Assembly (NCBI GenBank): GCA_947311845.1
Contig: CAMZMU010000027.1
Span: 45,882,758-45,946,757 of the forward strand
From: Poa pratensis
Taxonomy: Eukaryota; Streptophyta; Magnoliopsida; Poales; Poaceae
DNA length: 64,000 nt
Direction: 5' to 3'
Below the pieces are notes generated by a model. The model saw nothing but the letters and a program-made list of their open reading frames with translations. It had not been told where the DNA came from and did no database searches. Position numbers and translations under genes: made by a program. This document shows positions 9,668 to 21,099 of this stretch, in pieces; positions within the stretch are counted from its first letter, which is position 1; the number at the start of each line of letters is the position of its first letter.

Positions 9668-10988
9668 ATGGATGGTCCTCCTGCTGTCAGCCGCCGGCGC
9701 AGGGCGGCTGGTGGGGTTCCTCTTGTGCGTTTGCCTCAAGCCCGTCCTTCCAGGTTCTCCATGTACCTTGCCTTTGTAACATAGAACCAGACAAACACAT
9801 CCAAAATATGTGAATTTAGTCAGCATGGTTTTCGATCAACATTGCAGAAGTAGCAATGGAAGGCATGCATACTGATAACATGAAAGTAAAAAAGAAGTCT
9901 TGCAGCTGATGGTTTAATTGTTCGAGCTTTGGGTCTTTTTGAAAATATATTGTAAGATGCTATATAATTATGACTTGTTTCTTACCATGGTAAACTTCAC
10001 AAATCAGTTAAAGTGGATGACTGTTCATATAAAGCACAAGTAGTATATAACAAGCCAGTGTATTATTTCAAGTGATCCTCCAAAAAATATCTTCAAACAA
10101 TGATCGCTTCTATATTGTTGGCAGGGAATAATTAGATTAAATGGTGGAAATCTATAGCATTTTAATTTGTCAACACCCATTCAAATATGATACGTAATCT
10201 GTGCGAAAGTAGACTGGCATGTCTTTTTGTTCGTAACATGAAGTACACATGCAAGGGACTATTCTTTAGTGCTACAAACAGGTTCATGTTGAACAAGCAG
10301 GCTTACATGAAGGGGTCTGGTTAATTTCGTGTGTTATTCTTACCGACGGTTAATTTTCATGTTTGTTGTCAAGGACATATATTGGTAGAATTTTTGAAAC
10401 AGATTTGTTTATGAGTTGGCCTATTATTCCACTTACCTGAAATGATATTATTGTGCTTCTACAACTACAATTTACTATGAAAGATTCTTGGGCATGTACA
10501 TCTCTGCTTTGGTTATGATCAGTTTATTATGAATGATGCATGCATTAAGTAAGGTATTGACTATATGTGATTTCTCCCCATCTAGGTTCGTGTATGCCTG
10601 TTTAAAATTTGAGATGACATATGTGAAGTCTTCAAAACTGAAAATGTTGAGCTAATTCTTTTCTTTTGTGTGATGACCAGGTTCTTTTCAGTACAGCCCT
10701 GTCTTCCTGTATGGTTCTTGTTACGAGATTAGCTCACAAGACCCAGGTGAAGGGTTTTTAGATGGTTCTCTGCTGCTCGCTGCCTCGACGTCCGCTGGTA
10801 CTCAGCGTGTCTTCTCCGTATATCGTCGAGCCTTCAAGACAGCCTTATCGCCTTATCAAGCGACTTTTGCATCTGCATGGCCTGTCTACCGCTATTGGCG
10901 GGATGTGATGACCTTGCTGTTTGCCTCCACACTGCTATTAAATGTATCTTTAATGCTGCGGCATAGACCTCATGTGATTGCTGCTTAA
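9668..10988 (+). CDS. Candidate two-exon gene, 134 codons, unrecognised
   Basis: Proposed exon 1 is 9668-9775 (36 codons, starting MDGPPAVSRRRRAAGG, basic). The proposed intron is 9776-10691, with donor GTAACA and acceptor TTCTTTTCAG. Exon 2 is 10692-10988 (98 codons and TAA), beginning YSPVFLYGSCYEISSQ and containing FSVYRRAFKTALSPYQATF and a hydrophobic TLLFASTLLLNVSLML stretch that could be a membrane segment. Both exons are phase 0 at the junction. Exon 2 has no ATG at its start, so it is missed by ATG-based ORF calling, yet stays open for 99 codons. The donor is weak and no homologue is recognised. The pieces could be unrelated, or fragments captured by a transposon. Confidence 0.33.
9776..10691 (+). 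other. Proposed intron or spacer, AT-rich
   Basis: AT-rich, with no open frame or recognisable repeat. The GT start and AG end fit the two-exon model of 9668-10988. Confidence 0.3.
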
Positions 10989-11460
10989 GTGCACATGTGG
11001 AGGGTATTTTGTGTAAGCGTGTGCTTGTGCTTGTGCTGAAGCACGCTTTTGTAATTAGAAACTAATGACAGTAGGAAAAAGAACCTACTAGATGGAAACC
11101 AATGCCAGTAGGGAAAAAGACCTACTAAACTGGTCTCAGCACAGTCCAGTGCTCCAGCTGTAAGCTGCATTTTATCTCTGTTTATATGCTATGGACTATT
11201 ACGCTCCCTTGGATCTATCTATTTCTGCATATGTATCTGTGTTTGTCGTTGGTGCTTTTGCTAGACATTAGCTCGTGCGGTTCTATATTTCAATCAGATC
11301 TAGGTGGAGGCTAATTAGCTTTCAATATAGCTTTTATGCTCCTGACAATATCTGTAAGAAAAAGGACATGCTAGACAGAAGTTATTACCAGTAGGAAAAG
11401 GCCTGTGAAACCGTCCTCATATTATTGCAGCTTATGCTTGTCTACAGGCATGCTTTTTTG
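10989..11460. other. Non-coding stretch with diverged short repeats
   Basis: Holds repeats of an ACAGTAGGAAAAAGAACCTA-like block (about 11067-11090, 11104-11130 and 11389-11405). No coding region seen. Confidence 0.5.
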
Positions 11461-11660
11461 CTTGTTCAGTTTCAGAAAGATCCTATGCTTCAGCTGTGAA
11501 TTGCATTTTATTTTTGCTCTAGACATAAGGGTTGCAGTGGCAGTACGTTGCGTTCAGGTTTCTATAACATGAACAAGAAATAGCAGAAGAATCGGTTGCT
11601 TTAGAAGGGATAAGGTACATGGAGAACCTGGAAAACTTGGTAGTAGAAGACCTGAATTTG
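11461..11660. repeat. 200-bp tandem duplication, copy 1
   Basis: Starts CTTGTTCAGTTTCAGAAAGA and ends GTAGAAGACCTGAATTTG. Copy 2 follows directly. The copy holds a splice-acceptor-like TTTTTGCTCTAG and the first codons of the MENLENL reading frame. Confidence 0.9.
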
Positions 11661-11859
11661 CTTGTTCGGTTTCAGAAAGATCCTATGCTTCAGCTATGAA
11701 TTGCATTTTATTTTTGCTCCAGACATAAGGGTTGCAGTGGTAGTACGTTGCGTTCAGGTTTCTATAACATGAACAAGAAATAGCAGTAGAATCGTTGCTT
11801 TAGAAGGCATAAGGTACATGGAGAACCTGGAAAACTTGGTAGTAGAAGACCTGAATTTC
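11661..11859. repeat. 200-bp tandem duplication, copy 2
   Basis: Near-identical repeat of 11461-11660 with a few substitutions and a 1-bp indel. Its end carries the MENLENLVVEDLNF start of the coiled-coil ORF. Confidence 0.9.
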
Positions 11860-12002
11860 TGTGAGCTAAAGTATATGCAATCACAAAACAGAGATTTAGA
11901 GGCGAAGCTACAAGCTGCAGAAGAAAAAAAATCTGACACAATCTGCGGGTTTACATTTAACTCTAACGGCCATGACAACGACATCACATTGATTGTATCA
12001 GC
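11818..12002 (+). CDS. Truncated coiled-coil ORF running into minisatellite
   Basis: Starts MENLENLVVEDLNFCELKY, then a heptad-like stretch QNRDLEAKLQAAEEKKSD, then GFTFNSNGHDNDITLIVSA. After about 62 codons the frame enters the repeat array at 12003 and stays open for another 800 codons only because the array has no stops. An acceptor-like TTTTTGCTCCAG lies at about 11711-11722, so this may be an internal or 3' exon. I cannot assign a family. The real C-terminus has probably been lost where the array begins. Confidence 0.35.
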
Positions 12003-15000
12003 TAACACGGGAACACGACATCGAAAACACGGGAACACCGGAGCACGGGAACACGAAATCGGAAACACGGGGACACGGCATCGGAAACACGAAAACACGG
12101 GAACAAGGCATCGGAAATACGGCATCGGAAACATGGGAACACGGCATCGGAAACACGGGCACACGGGAACACGGGAAGACGGGAGCACGGGGGCACGGCA
12201 TCGGAAACACGGGAGCACCGGCACACGCATCAGAAACACAGGAACACGACATCGGAAACAAGGGAACACGGCATCGGAAACACGGGACACGGGAACACGG
12301 GAGCACGGGAACACGGCATCGGAAACACGGGAACACGGGAACACGGGAACACGGGAACACGGGAGCACGGGAACACGGAAACACGGGAACACGGGAACAC
12401 GGGAGCACGGGAACACGGCATCGGAAACACGGGAACATGGGAACCCGGGAACACGGGAGCACCGGCACACGCATCAGAAACACAGGAACACGACATCGGA
12501 AACAAGGGAACACGACATCGGAAACACGGGGACACGGCATCGAAAACACGAAAACACGAGAACACGGCATCGGAAACACGGGCACACGATATCGGAAACA
12601 CGGGAACACAGGAACACGGGAATACGGCATCGGAAACACGGGAACGTGGCATCGGAAACACGGGAACACGGGAACACGGGAGCACCCCATCGAAAACACG
12701 GGAACATGGGAACACGGGAACACGGGAGCACGGGAACACACACGACATCGGAAACACGGGAACATGACATCGGGAACACGGAAACACGGGAAAACGACAT
12801 CGGAAACACGGGAACACGACATCGGAAACCGGGAACACGGGAGCACGGGAACACGAAATCGGAAACATGGGGACACGGCATCGGAAACACGAAAACACGG
12901 GAACAAGGCATCGGAAATACAACATCGGAAACACGGGAACACGGCATCGGAAACACGGGAACACGGGAGCATGGAAACACGGCATCGGAAACATGGGAAC
13001 ACGGGAACACATCATCGGAAACACGGGAACACGACATCGGCGACATCGGAAACATGGGAACACGGGAACACGGCATCGGAAACACGGGAACCCAGCATCG
13101 GAAACACGGGAACACGACATCGGAAACACGTCAACACGGCATCGGAAACACGGGAACACGACATCGAAAACACGGGAACACGACATCGGAAACACGGGAA
13201 CACGGGAGCACGGGAACACGAAATCGGAAACACGGGGACACAGCATCGGAAACACGAAAACAAGGGAACAAGGCATCGGAAATACGGCATCGGAAACATG
13301 GGAACACGGCATCAGAAACACGGGCACACGGGAACACGGGAACATGGGAGCATGGGAACACGGCATCGGAAACACGGGAACATGGGAACACGGGAACACG
13401 GGAGCAGGGCACACGCATCGGAAACACGGGAACACGACATCGGAAACAAGGGAACACGGCATCGGAAACACGGGGACACGGCATCGGAAACACGAAAACA
13501 CGGGAACACGGCATCGGAAACACGGGCACACGGCATCGGAAACACGGGAACACAGGAACACAGGAATACGGCATCGGAAACACGGAACACGGCATCGGAA
13601 ACACGGGAACACGGGAACACAGGAGCACGGGAACACCCCATCGGAAACACGGGAACATGGGAACACGGGAACACGGGAGCACGGGAACACGCATCGGAAA
13701 CACGGGAACACGACATCGGAAACACAGGAACATGGGAACACGGGAACACGGTAGCACGGGAACACGCATCGGAAACACGGGAACACGCCACCGGAAACAC
13801 GGGACCACGCCATCGGAAACACGGAAACACGGGAACACAACATCGGAAACACGGGAACACGACATCGGAAACACGGGAACACGGGAGCACGGGAACACGA
13901 AATCGGAAACACGGGGACACGGCATCGGAAACACGAAAACACGGGAACAAGGCATCGGAAAAACGGCATCGGAAACATGGGAACACGGCATCGGAAACAC
14001 GGGCACACGGGAACACGGGAGCACGGGAACACGGCATCGAAAACACGGGAACATGGGAACCCGGGAACACGGAGCACGGGCACACGCATCAGAAACACAG
14101 GAACACGACATCGGAAACAAGGGAACACGGCATCGGAAACACGGGGACACGGCATCGGAAACACGAAAACACGGGAACACGACATCAGAACACGGTATCG
14201 GAAACACGGGGACACGGCATCGGAAACACGGAAACACGGGGACACGGCATCGGGAACACGGGAACACGGCATCGGAAACACGGGAACACGGCATCGGAAA
14301 CAGGGGAAGACGGGAACACGGCATCGGAAACACGGGAACACGGCATCGGAAACACGAAAACACGGGAAAACGGCGGAAACACGGGACACGGCATCGGAAA
14401 CACGGGAGCACTTAAACACGGCATCCGAAACACGGGAACACGGCATCGGAAACACGGGAACACGGAAACACGACATCGGAAACACGGGAGCATGGGAACA
14501 CGGAGCACGGAAACACGGCATCGGAAACACAGGGACACGGCGTCGGAAACACGAAAACACGGGAACACGGCATCGGAAACACGGGCACACGGCATCGGAA
14601 ACACGGCACACGGCATCGGAAACACGGGAATACGCATCGGAAACACGGGAACACGGCATCGGAAACACGGGAACACGGAAACACGGGAGCACGGGAACAC
14701 GACATCGGAAACACGGGAACATGGGAACACGGGAACACGGGAGCACGGGAACACGCATCGGAAACACGGGAACACGACATCGGAAACACGGGAACACGAC
14801 ATCGGAAACACGGAAACACGGGAACACCACATCGGAAACACGGGAACACGACATCGAAACACGGGAACACGGAGCACGGGAACACGAAATCGGAAACACG
14901 GGGACACGGCATCGGAAACACGAAAACACGGGAACAAGGCATCAGAAATACGGCATCGGAAACATGGGAACACGGCATCGGAAACACGTGCACACGGGAA

Positions 15001-16233
15001 CACGGAGCACGGGAACACGGCATCGGAAACACGTGAACATGGAACACGGGAACACGGGAGCACGGGAACACGCATCGGAACCACGGAACACGACATCGAA
15101 ACACGGGAACACGGCATCGGAAACACGGGGACACGGCATCGAAACACGGGAACACGACATCGGAAACACGGGAACACGGGAGCACGGGAACACGAAATCG
15201 GAAACACGGGGACACGACATCGGAAACACGAAAACACGGGAACAAGGCATCGGAAATACGGCATCGGAAACATGGGAACACGGCATCGGAAACACGGCAC
15301 ACGGGAACACGGAACACGGGAGCACGGGAACACGGCATCGGAAACACGGGAACATAGGAACACGGGAACACGGGAGCAGGGCACACGCATCGGAAACACG
15401 GGAACACGACATCGGAAACAAGGGAACACGGCATCGGAAACCCGGGGACATGACATCAGAAACACGAAAACACGGAACACGGCATCGGAAACACGGGCAC
15501 ACGCCATCGGAAACACGGGAACACAGGAACACAGGAATACGGCATCAGAAACACGGGAACACGGCATCGGAAACACGGGAACACTTGAACACAGGAGCAC
15601 GGGAACACCCCATCGGAAACACGGGAACATGGGAACACGGGAACACGGGAGCACGGAAACACTCATCGGAAACACGGGAACACGACATCGGAAACACGGG
15701 AACACGACATCGGAAACACGGGAACACGACATCGGAAACACGGGAACATGGGAACACGGAACACAGAGCACGGAACACGCATCGGAAACACGGGAACACG
15801 CCATCGGAAACACGGGAACACGCCATCGGAAACACGGAAACACGGGAACACAACATCGGAAACACGGGAACACGACATCGGAAACACGGGAACACGGGAG
15901 CACGGAACACGAAATCGGAAACACGGGGACACGGCATCGAAACACGAAAACACGGAACAAGGCATCGGAAATACGGCATCGGAAACATGGGAACACGGCA
16001 TCGGAAACACGGGCACACGGGAACACGGGAGCACGGGAACACGGCATCGGAAACACGGGAACATGGGAACCCGGGAACACGGGAGCACCGGCACACGCAT
16101 CGGAAACACAGGAACACGACATCGGAAACAAGGGAACACGGCATCGGAAACACGGGGACACGGCATCGGAAACACGAAAACACGAGAACACGGCATCGGA
16201 AACACGGGCACACGCCATCGGAAACACGGGAAC
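12003..16233. repeat. Composite minisatellite, left block (4.2 kb)
   Basis: Built almost wholly from three words: GGGAACAC (8), GGCATC or GACATC (6) and GGAAACAC (8). Together they give a 22-bp core period. Extra 8-bp words and variants (GGGAGCAC, GGGCACAC, GGGGACAC, GGAACATG) are interspersed. Longer blocks recur at irregular spacing: the block containing CACGAAATCGGAAACACG is found near 12050, 12850, 13215, 13895, 14880, 15190 and 15905. Because 22 and 8 are not multiples of 3 and no word makes a stop, all six frames stay open for kilobases. The ORFs of 865, 1465, 899 or 760 codons drawn here are artefacts. A Gypsy element splits the array at 16234. Confidence 0.93.
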
Positions 16234-17192
16234 TGTCGTCGTATCGGCATTTTGGATAGGAGACGGGGTCCTGCTAGCCGAGGGTGAACGTAGGGCAAGA
16301 AGGTGGACGTCGTCAAGGTCGGGATTGTACACGGCGGTTTACCCAGCTTCAGGCACCACGGCGGTGGCGGTGCCCTACGTGCTGCTATAACTCACTATAA
16401 GGCAATATCGCCGTGAACAGGTTACAATGAGTGGTTGTCTATCAAAGAGTTGCCCTAAAGGCGTCCCGAGGTCCAGCTTATATAGGCGGCTGGACCTAGG
16501 GTTACAAGGTGAATACGTATCCAGCAAGTATACGGAGTCCTAAACCTAGCCGGCAAGTATGCCGCCTTCCGTCTTGGTCTTGGTGGCTTCATGGGCTTCA
16601 GTCTTGGGCCTCCTCCTTGCCGGCATCCGCCTTCCTTGGTCGTCAGCTATCTGGGCCGCCCGGTAGGCAAAGCCTTCACCACCACTGCGGGCCACCCTGG
16701 ACTAGCCGGATTGATCCATGCTGGTGATACCCCTAGTAGGTATATCCCCAACATTAGCCCCTGGGAGGGTTCGAGTTCTTCAGGCGCCGTCTTCTTTGTC
16801 GGCAACGTCCGCCTTGTCTTGTAAGCGTCTGAAGAGCTTGAAGCATTCCATAGTTGAAAGTAAGCGGCGGTCCGCCTAAAGTAGTCGGACAACTTGCCGC
16901 CATCATGGGAAAGACGGCCTGACCATTGTCAGGAATCTTCCTGGCACCAGTCTTGTCAATTGACTAGGCTCGTCAAATGTTGACGGATGACGCCATGCAG
17001 TCCACGACAGTTTGGACTTGGGCATGCGTCATGATGGTTTCTCCACCACGCACAGAAATCGGAGCGAGGCCGCAGACGCCGTTGCCACGACGTGCAAATC
17101 GTGGGCACGTGGCGGAAATCTCGCGTCCCCCTAATTTTAGGCACGGATCTTGGCGCGTGGGGATAAATACCTCCAAAGGGCACATCGATGCA
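16234..17192 (-). repeat. 3' LTR of Gypsy element 1 (complete, about 959 bp)
   Basis: In plus coordinates it starts TGTCGTCGTATCGG and most likely ends at GATGCA (17192). There it meets CTTCTTCCTC, which is a polypurine tract on the minus strand. The first 739 bp match 27809-28545. A TATATA at 16479-16484 with the minus context CCTATATAAGC is a plausible minus-strand promoter of the retrotransposon. Confidence 0.8.
17163..17169 (+). promoter_or_regulatory. TATA box for antisense ORF of element 1
   Basis: ATAAATA in GGGGATAAATACCTCC lies 24 bp inside the LTR edge, on the opposite strand to the retrotransposon promoter. Transcription would start about 30 bp downstream, near 17195, just ahead of the antisense ORF. 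This is inferred from position and sequence only. Confidence 0.45.
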
Positions 17193-17202
17193 CTTCTTCC
17201 TC
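17193..17202 (-). other. Polypurine tract of element 1
   Basis: Minus strand reads GAGGAAGAAG, directly followed by the LTR start TGCATCG. It defines the LTR edge at 17192. Confidence 0.6.
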
Positions 17203-17295
17203 ATTCGCACACCCACCGTGGCCTCCTCACCTTCCCGAGCTCAACTCCTCCTCGAACTCAACTCCGGCGAGCACGAGCAGCGCCCTCTCCCCTAA

Positions 17296-20200
17296 ATGGC
17301 GAGCACTCAGCAGGATGCGGCGGCGACGGCGGCACTGGCTGCGGCTCTTCGACCCCCGCCGGATCTGGATCTGTTCCAGCGGCGGCGGCGGTGCCGCAGG
17401 CGCATCGATGACCTCTCCCGCGGCCACCGTGGCCACGGGCGGGGTTTCTACTTCTTCCCAGCTCCGACGCGCCTGCGACCGCCGCTCCAACTTTTCCCCT
17501 CCCATCCCTCGCGGCTACCAGCTCAGAGGCCGCGGCGGAATCTGCCGCCGACGAGGATGACGACGTCGAGGAAGAGGAAGAGGCTGGAGACCTGGGTTCC
17601 AGGTACTGGCTGCCGTCAGTTATGACGTCAGCATATCTGAAGGAACTGGAGGAAGGCGGATACATTCCGCCAAAGACGGAATGCTCCTGGAGGGTTCCAG
17701 GCGACGAGGCGGTGCCTGACCCCCAAGACGGCGAGCGTGTCATGTTGGCTTCGCATAGCCTTCGCGGTATGTCTCTGCCGCTTTCCGCCTTCTTCTTGGC
17801 GGTGCTTAGTTTTTATGGGCTGCAGCCACACAACATAGCGCCCAACAGTATTCTAGTGCTAGCCGGCTTCCAGGCTTTGTGCGAAGGGTACTTAGGCATA
17901 GCTGCGTCCATAGAGCTGTTTAAGTACTGCTTCCTGTGCCGCCGGCAAACCATACCAGGCGGCCACCTAGCAACCTGCGGTAGTGTTACGTTCAACTGCC
18001 GCCAACCCGACTGGTACCCAAAAATACCATACATCGAGTCGGTGAAGCACTGGACCAGCACTTTCTTTTACTGCAAGGACATCCCGACACCTGGCAGCAC
18101 GCAAGGGATGCCAGCCTTCGTCAACGGTCCGCCAACCCACAAGGCTTGCTGGACAGCAAAAGTGCCGCTCAGCAGCTTGCCGGAAGAACTTCGTGTTGCC
18201 GTTAGGCGGATCGATTCTTGACGAAGACGATGTTGGCTCCACGACTTGACGGAGTTGACACCGTCATCTGCTGGGTGTCGAGGAAGATTATGCCTCTCCG
18301 CCATCGCCCACTGAAGATGTGCGAGTACAAGGCGGACGACGCCGGCAACAGCACCCTTGATCAGGATGCCTTGGAGTACCGGCTTAGAGAGCTTATCAAG
18401 CCTCTGTCGGTGAAGGCGGCTGAAGGCGTCGCCATGTTCACTCATAACAACCCAGCCCCAGCGGTAAGTGAAAGCTACTTTGTTATTTCACTAACATCCT
18501 TGCCCACTAGGTACTGAATTAATATTGTCTTGCTTCCTTTTCAGCTACAAACCTTGGGAGAGGACGAGCTGGCCCCAAACTGGTATGATACAGGTGCCAG
18601 CAAGTCGAAGAAGCGCAAGCTGAGCTCCTCCACCAAGGATTTGGAGAAGAGGAAGAAGGCGGCCACCTCTGCCGACGCAGAGGATGAGACCGTGGGGAAC
18701 GTTCCCTTGAAGCGGTTAGCAAACTTTGGCTTCCCTGACTTGGATATTTTAATATGTTTGTGCTGACAAACTTGCATGTTTCTGCTTACAGAGGCAAGCC
18801 TACCATGCCCAAACTCCGCTCCAACTTGAAGATTGCTGCCGGCAGGGGCAAGCCACCACGTTCTTCTCCAGCTGCTGCGCCGACAACGCCCACAGTTGGC
18901 GTTCCCGTGGTTGTGTGCCAGGGAACGTACACAGCTGCCGGTACCGCAGAGGCGGCTACAGAGAAGATGGCGGGCAAGAAATCAGTTGCCGGCATAACTT
19001 TTTCCAAGACGGCTGAAGCTTCGGCTAGTGATGCCGCTCGATTTATCGCCATGAAGCAGGAGATGGATGACCAGATGGCGGCCGAACAAGGCGGATCGTC
19101 CACTCATCCTGGCTCCCAACCTGGCAAAGGGTTGCAAGACCCCCGGCAAACACTGAAGACCATGCGTGACGGTACCCGCAACTGGTACGCACACATGGAC
19201 GAACTCCACGACACCCTGCACGGACAACTTGAGGTAAAATAGCCTATGGTCCCAGCCCCCGAGCACTTTGGCGGCTGAAAAATTTAGCCGGCAAAGTGGT
19301 CTCGTTGACTAAATAGCGCTAACCATAATGTTGCTTTCGTGCATGCAGGCCGTTCTTGCTTCCAATCTTGAGCTATTTCGTGCTCAAGAGATGAAGAAGA
19401 AGGAATGCGAGGAACTGCAGCAGGACGTGGAGTTGAAGAACGCCCAAATTGCGAGTTTGGAAGAAGCTCGCAAGAAGGATGAAGGTGACAAAGCTTTCTT
19501 TGCCTTCTTTTCGTCCGACTTCTTTTCCTTTTCCGACAAGTATTTTAGTCGTCTTTTCTTTTTATTTGTAGAATTATTAAACACTGCGCAAGATATTCTC
19601 AAGAACTCCACTGACATGCAAGCTTTGATGAACGAAGCTGCAGATCTTGCCGGGCTGGTGACCAAGCTGAAGGCGGATCACGCCAAGGAGCTGGATGATC
19701 GTGCGTTGGCTCATGCTGCCGAAGTTAGCAAGTTGACTGGACAACTTGAGGCCATGAGCAACAACCTTGACCAGGTGAACAAGAACGCCAAGGAGCAGCA
19801 GGACCAACTGTCAAAGGCGGTCCAGCTAGCCCAAGAAACGCTTGAGAACCATCTGGATGAGGTCAACGCCATCCACGACCATGTCTTGGGTATGCCTCCA
19901 GTCCTTCATTTTTGTCACCTTGCTTTCTTGATACTTGAAGCTGCAGTGTGTAACTTTGTGTTTGTGCAGTGCCGGCTGGCTGGGAGATGACCTGGCCACA
20001 ACGCCGCGCCTTGCTCGGATCTTGAAAATTGGCGAAATCGTCAACCAGATTGTCGGCGCCGGCAAATCATTTGCCGCCAAGTTCTACCCTGGGGAAGACG
20101 GCGATCCCGTCATCTTCGATGCTCTGCCGGAGTTGCTGGAGAAGGCGACAGCTGAACACGACAACACACTACGCTCAGCAGCACGAGGCGGTGCCAAGTT

Positions 20201-20561
20201 GGCATTGGCGATGACGGCGGCGTGGTACCCGGAGGCTGATATTCATCAAGTCACCGAGTACTTCCCCACCGAAGACGAAAACAGCCAAGCCATCGTGATG
20301 CAGGACGTGCTGCGGTCTGTTCGCGGCTATGCGACCCGGGTTGCCAACATGGTTGACATCCGCAAGTTCTACAAGGAACACCCGGACCCGCATGTTGCCG
20401 TTGCTGATCCCTCCTTGGCAGATCCTGAAGCTTCCCGCGGCGAAGAAGGCGAAGCCGGAACCGACAAGCGCAGCCCCAAGGATGGCGGAGCCAGCCCCAA
20501 GAATGCCGGCGTTAGCCCCCAGGATCTCTCCACCAGCTCTACGAAGGCGGCAATCCCTTAG
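17296..20561 (+). CDS. Antisense ORF of Gypsy element 1 (PF04195-type protein), frameshifted
   Basis: Encoded opposite to gag-pol, between integrase and the 3' LTR, as in other grass Gypsy elements with antisense ORFs. Proposed exons: 17296-18463, 18545-18714, 18792-19233, 19349-19494, 19572-19889 and 19970-20561, all with GT-AG borders. The N-terminal 80 or so residues are Ala/Ser/Pro-rich with apparent frameshifts. An acidic run DEDDDVEEEEE follows. The putative gypsy-type transposon domain is seen in LPLSAFFLAVLSFYGLQPHN, LAGFQALCEGYLGIAASIEL and KHWTSTFFYCKDI (17780-18090). A frameshift near 18220 separates it from the middle part. Exons 4-5 are coiled coil (ECEELQQDVELKNAQIASLE; LTGQLEAMSNNLDQVNKNAK). 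The C-terminus (20030-20561) is an acidic, Ser/Pro-rich tail. The function of this family is unknown. Confidence 0.75.
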
Positions 20562-21099
20562 ACTTCCTCCTGCAAAGGCAGCACAAAACACTGCGTTAAT
20601 CTGTTAACGCATAAAACTTTATTTTGGGTTGTAAATATTTATGGGCCAACTTTTATGCTACACTTGGCGGTAGGCTTACTTAAGTGGCCCGCCTTAATAT
20701 GTATCTCGCCTGCATGTTTAGCTTTTTCATATGTTGGCGGAACCTCATCTTAGTTACTTTAGCTGAGCCAACCAGGTGCAATACCAACTAATTTAGACTC
20801 AGAGACCAAAGCCAGCATGTTGGTGCCAACGACATACTACTAGGCGACCCACATACAAACAGACAGATAAGCATATTAGGCGGTGCAAAGATTGTTTGCG
20901 TTTTTTAGCCGGCAGACGGCAAATGTCAAAAAAGTTTGGACCTTAGCACGGAGCAAAACTTATTTTATTTGGTAACTTTTATGACAACAGATATATGATT
21001 GCGAGAAAAGACAAAAGATGGCATGATCCCAAAACTGAATGAGCAAACCACAGACTTTTATTTCATAATCATATAGTACTTATTACAATGTGGAAATTG
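20562..21099. other. Spacer between antisense ORF and integrase end
   Basis: Convergent 3' ends of two opposite-strand transcription units. AT-rich with no ORF. Polyadenylation signals for either unit could lie here, but I did not find a convincing one. Confidence 0.5.

Noticed and set aside
12003..16233. CRISPR-like regular repeats
   Set aside because: No unique spacers of constant length, a eukaryotic plant context, and units that merge without spacing.
11993..16390. ORFs of 760-1,465 codons on the plus strand and up to 899 codons on the minus strand over the array
   Set aside because: They follow from a stop-free repeat whose period is not a multiple of three. All frames give permutations of one peptide, so none is evidence of a gene.
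16234..16972. LTR of element 1 ending at GGCTCG (16972)
   Set aside because: It would lack the CA end and an adjacent polypurine tract. Both are found at 17192-17202 instead.
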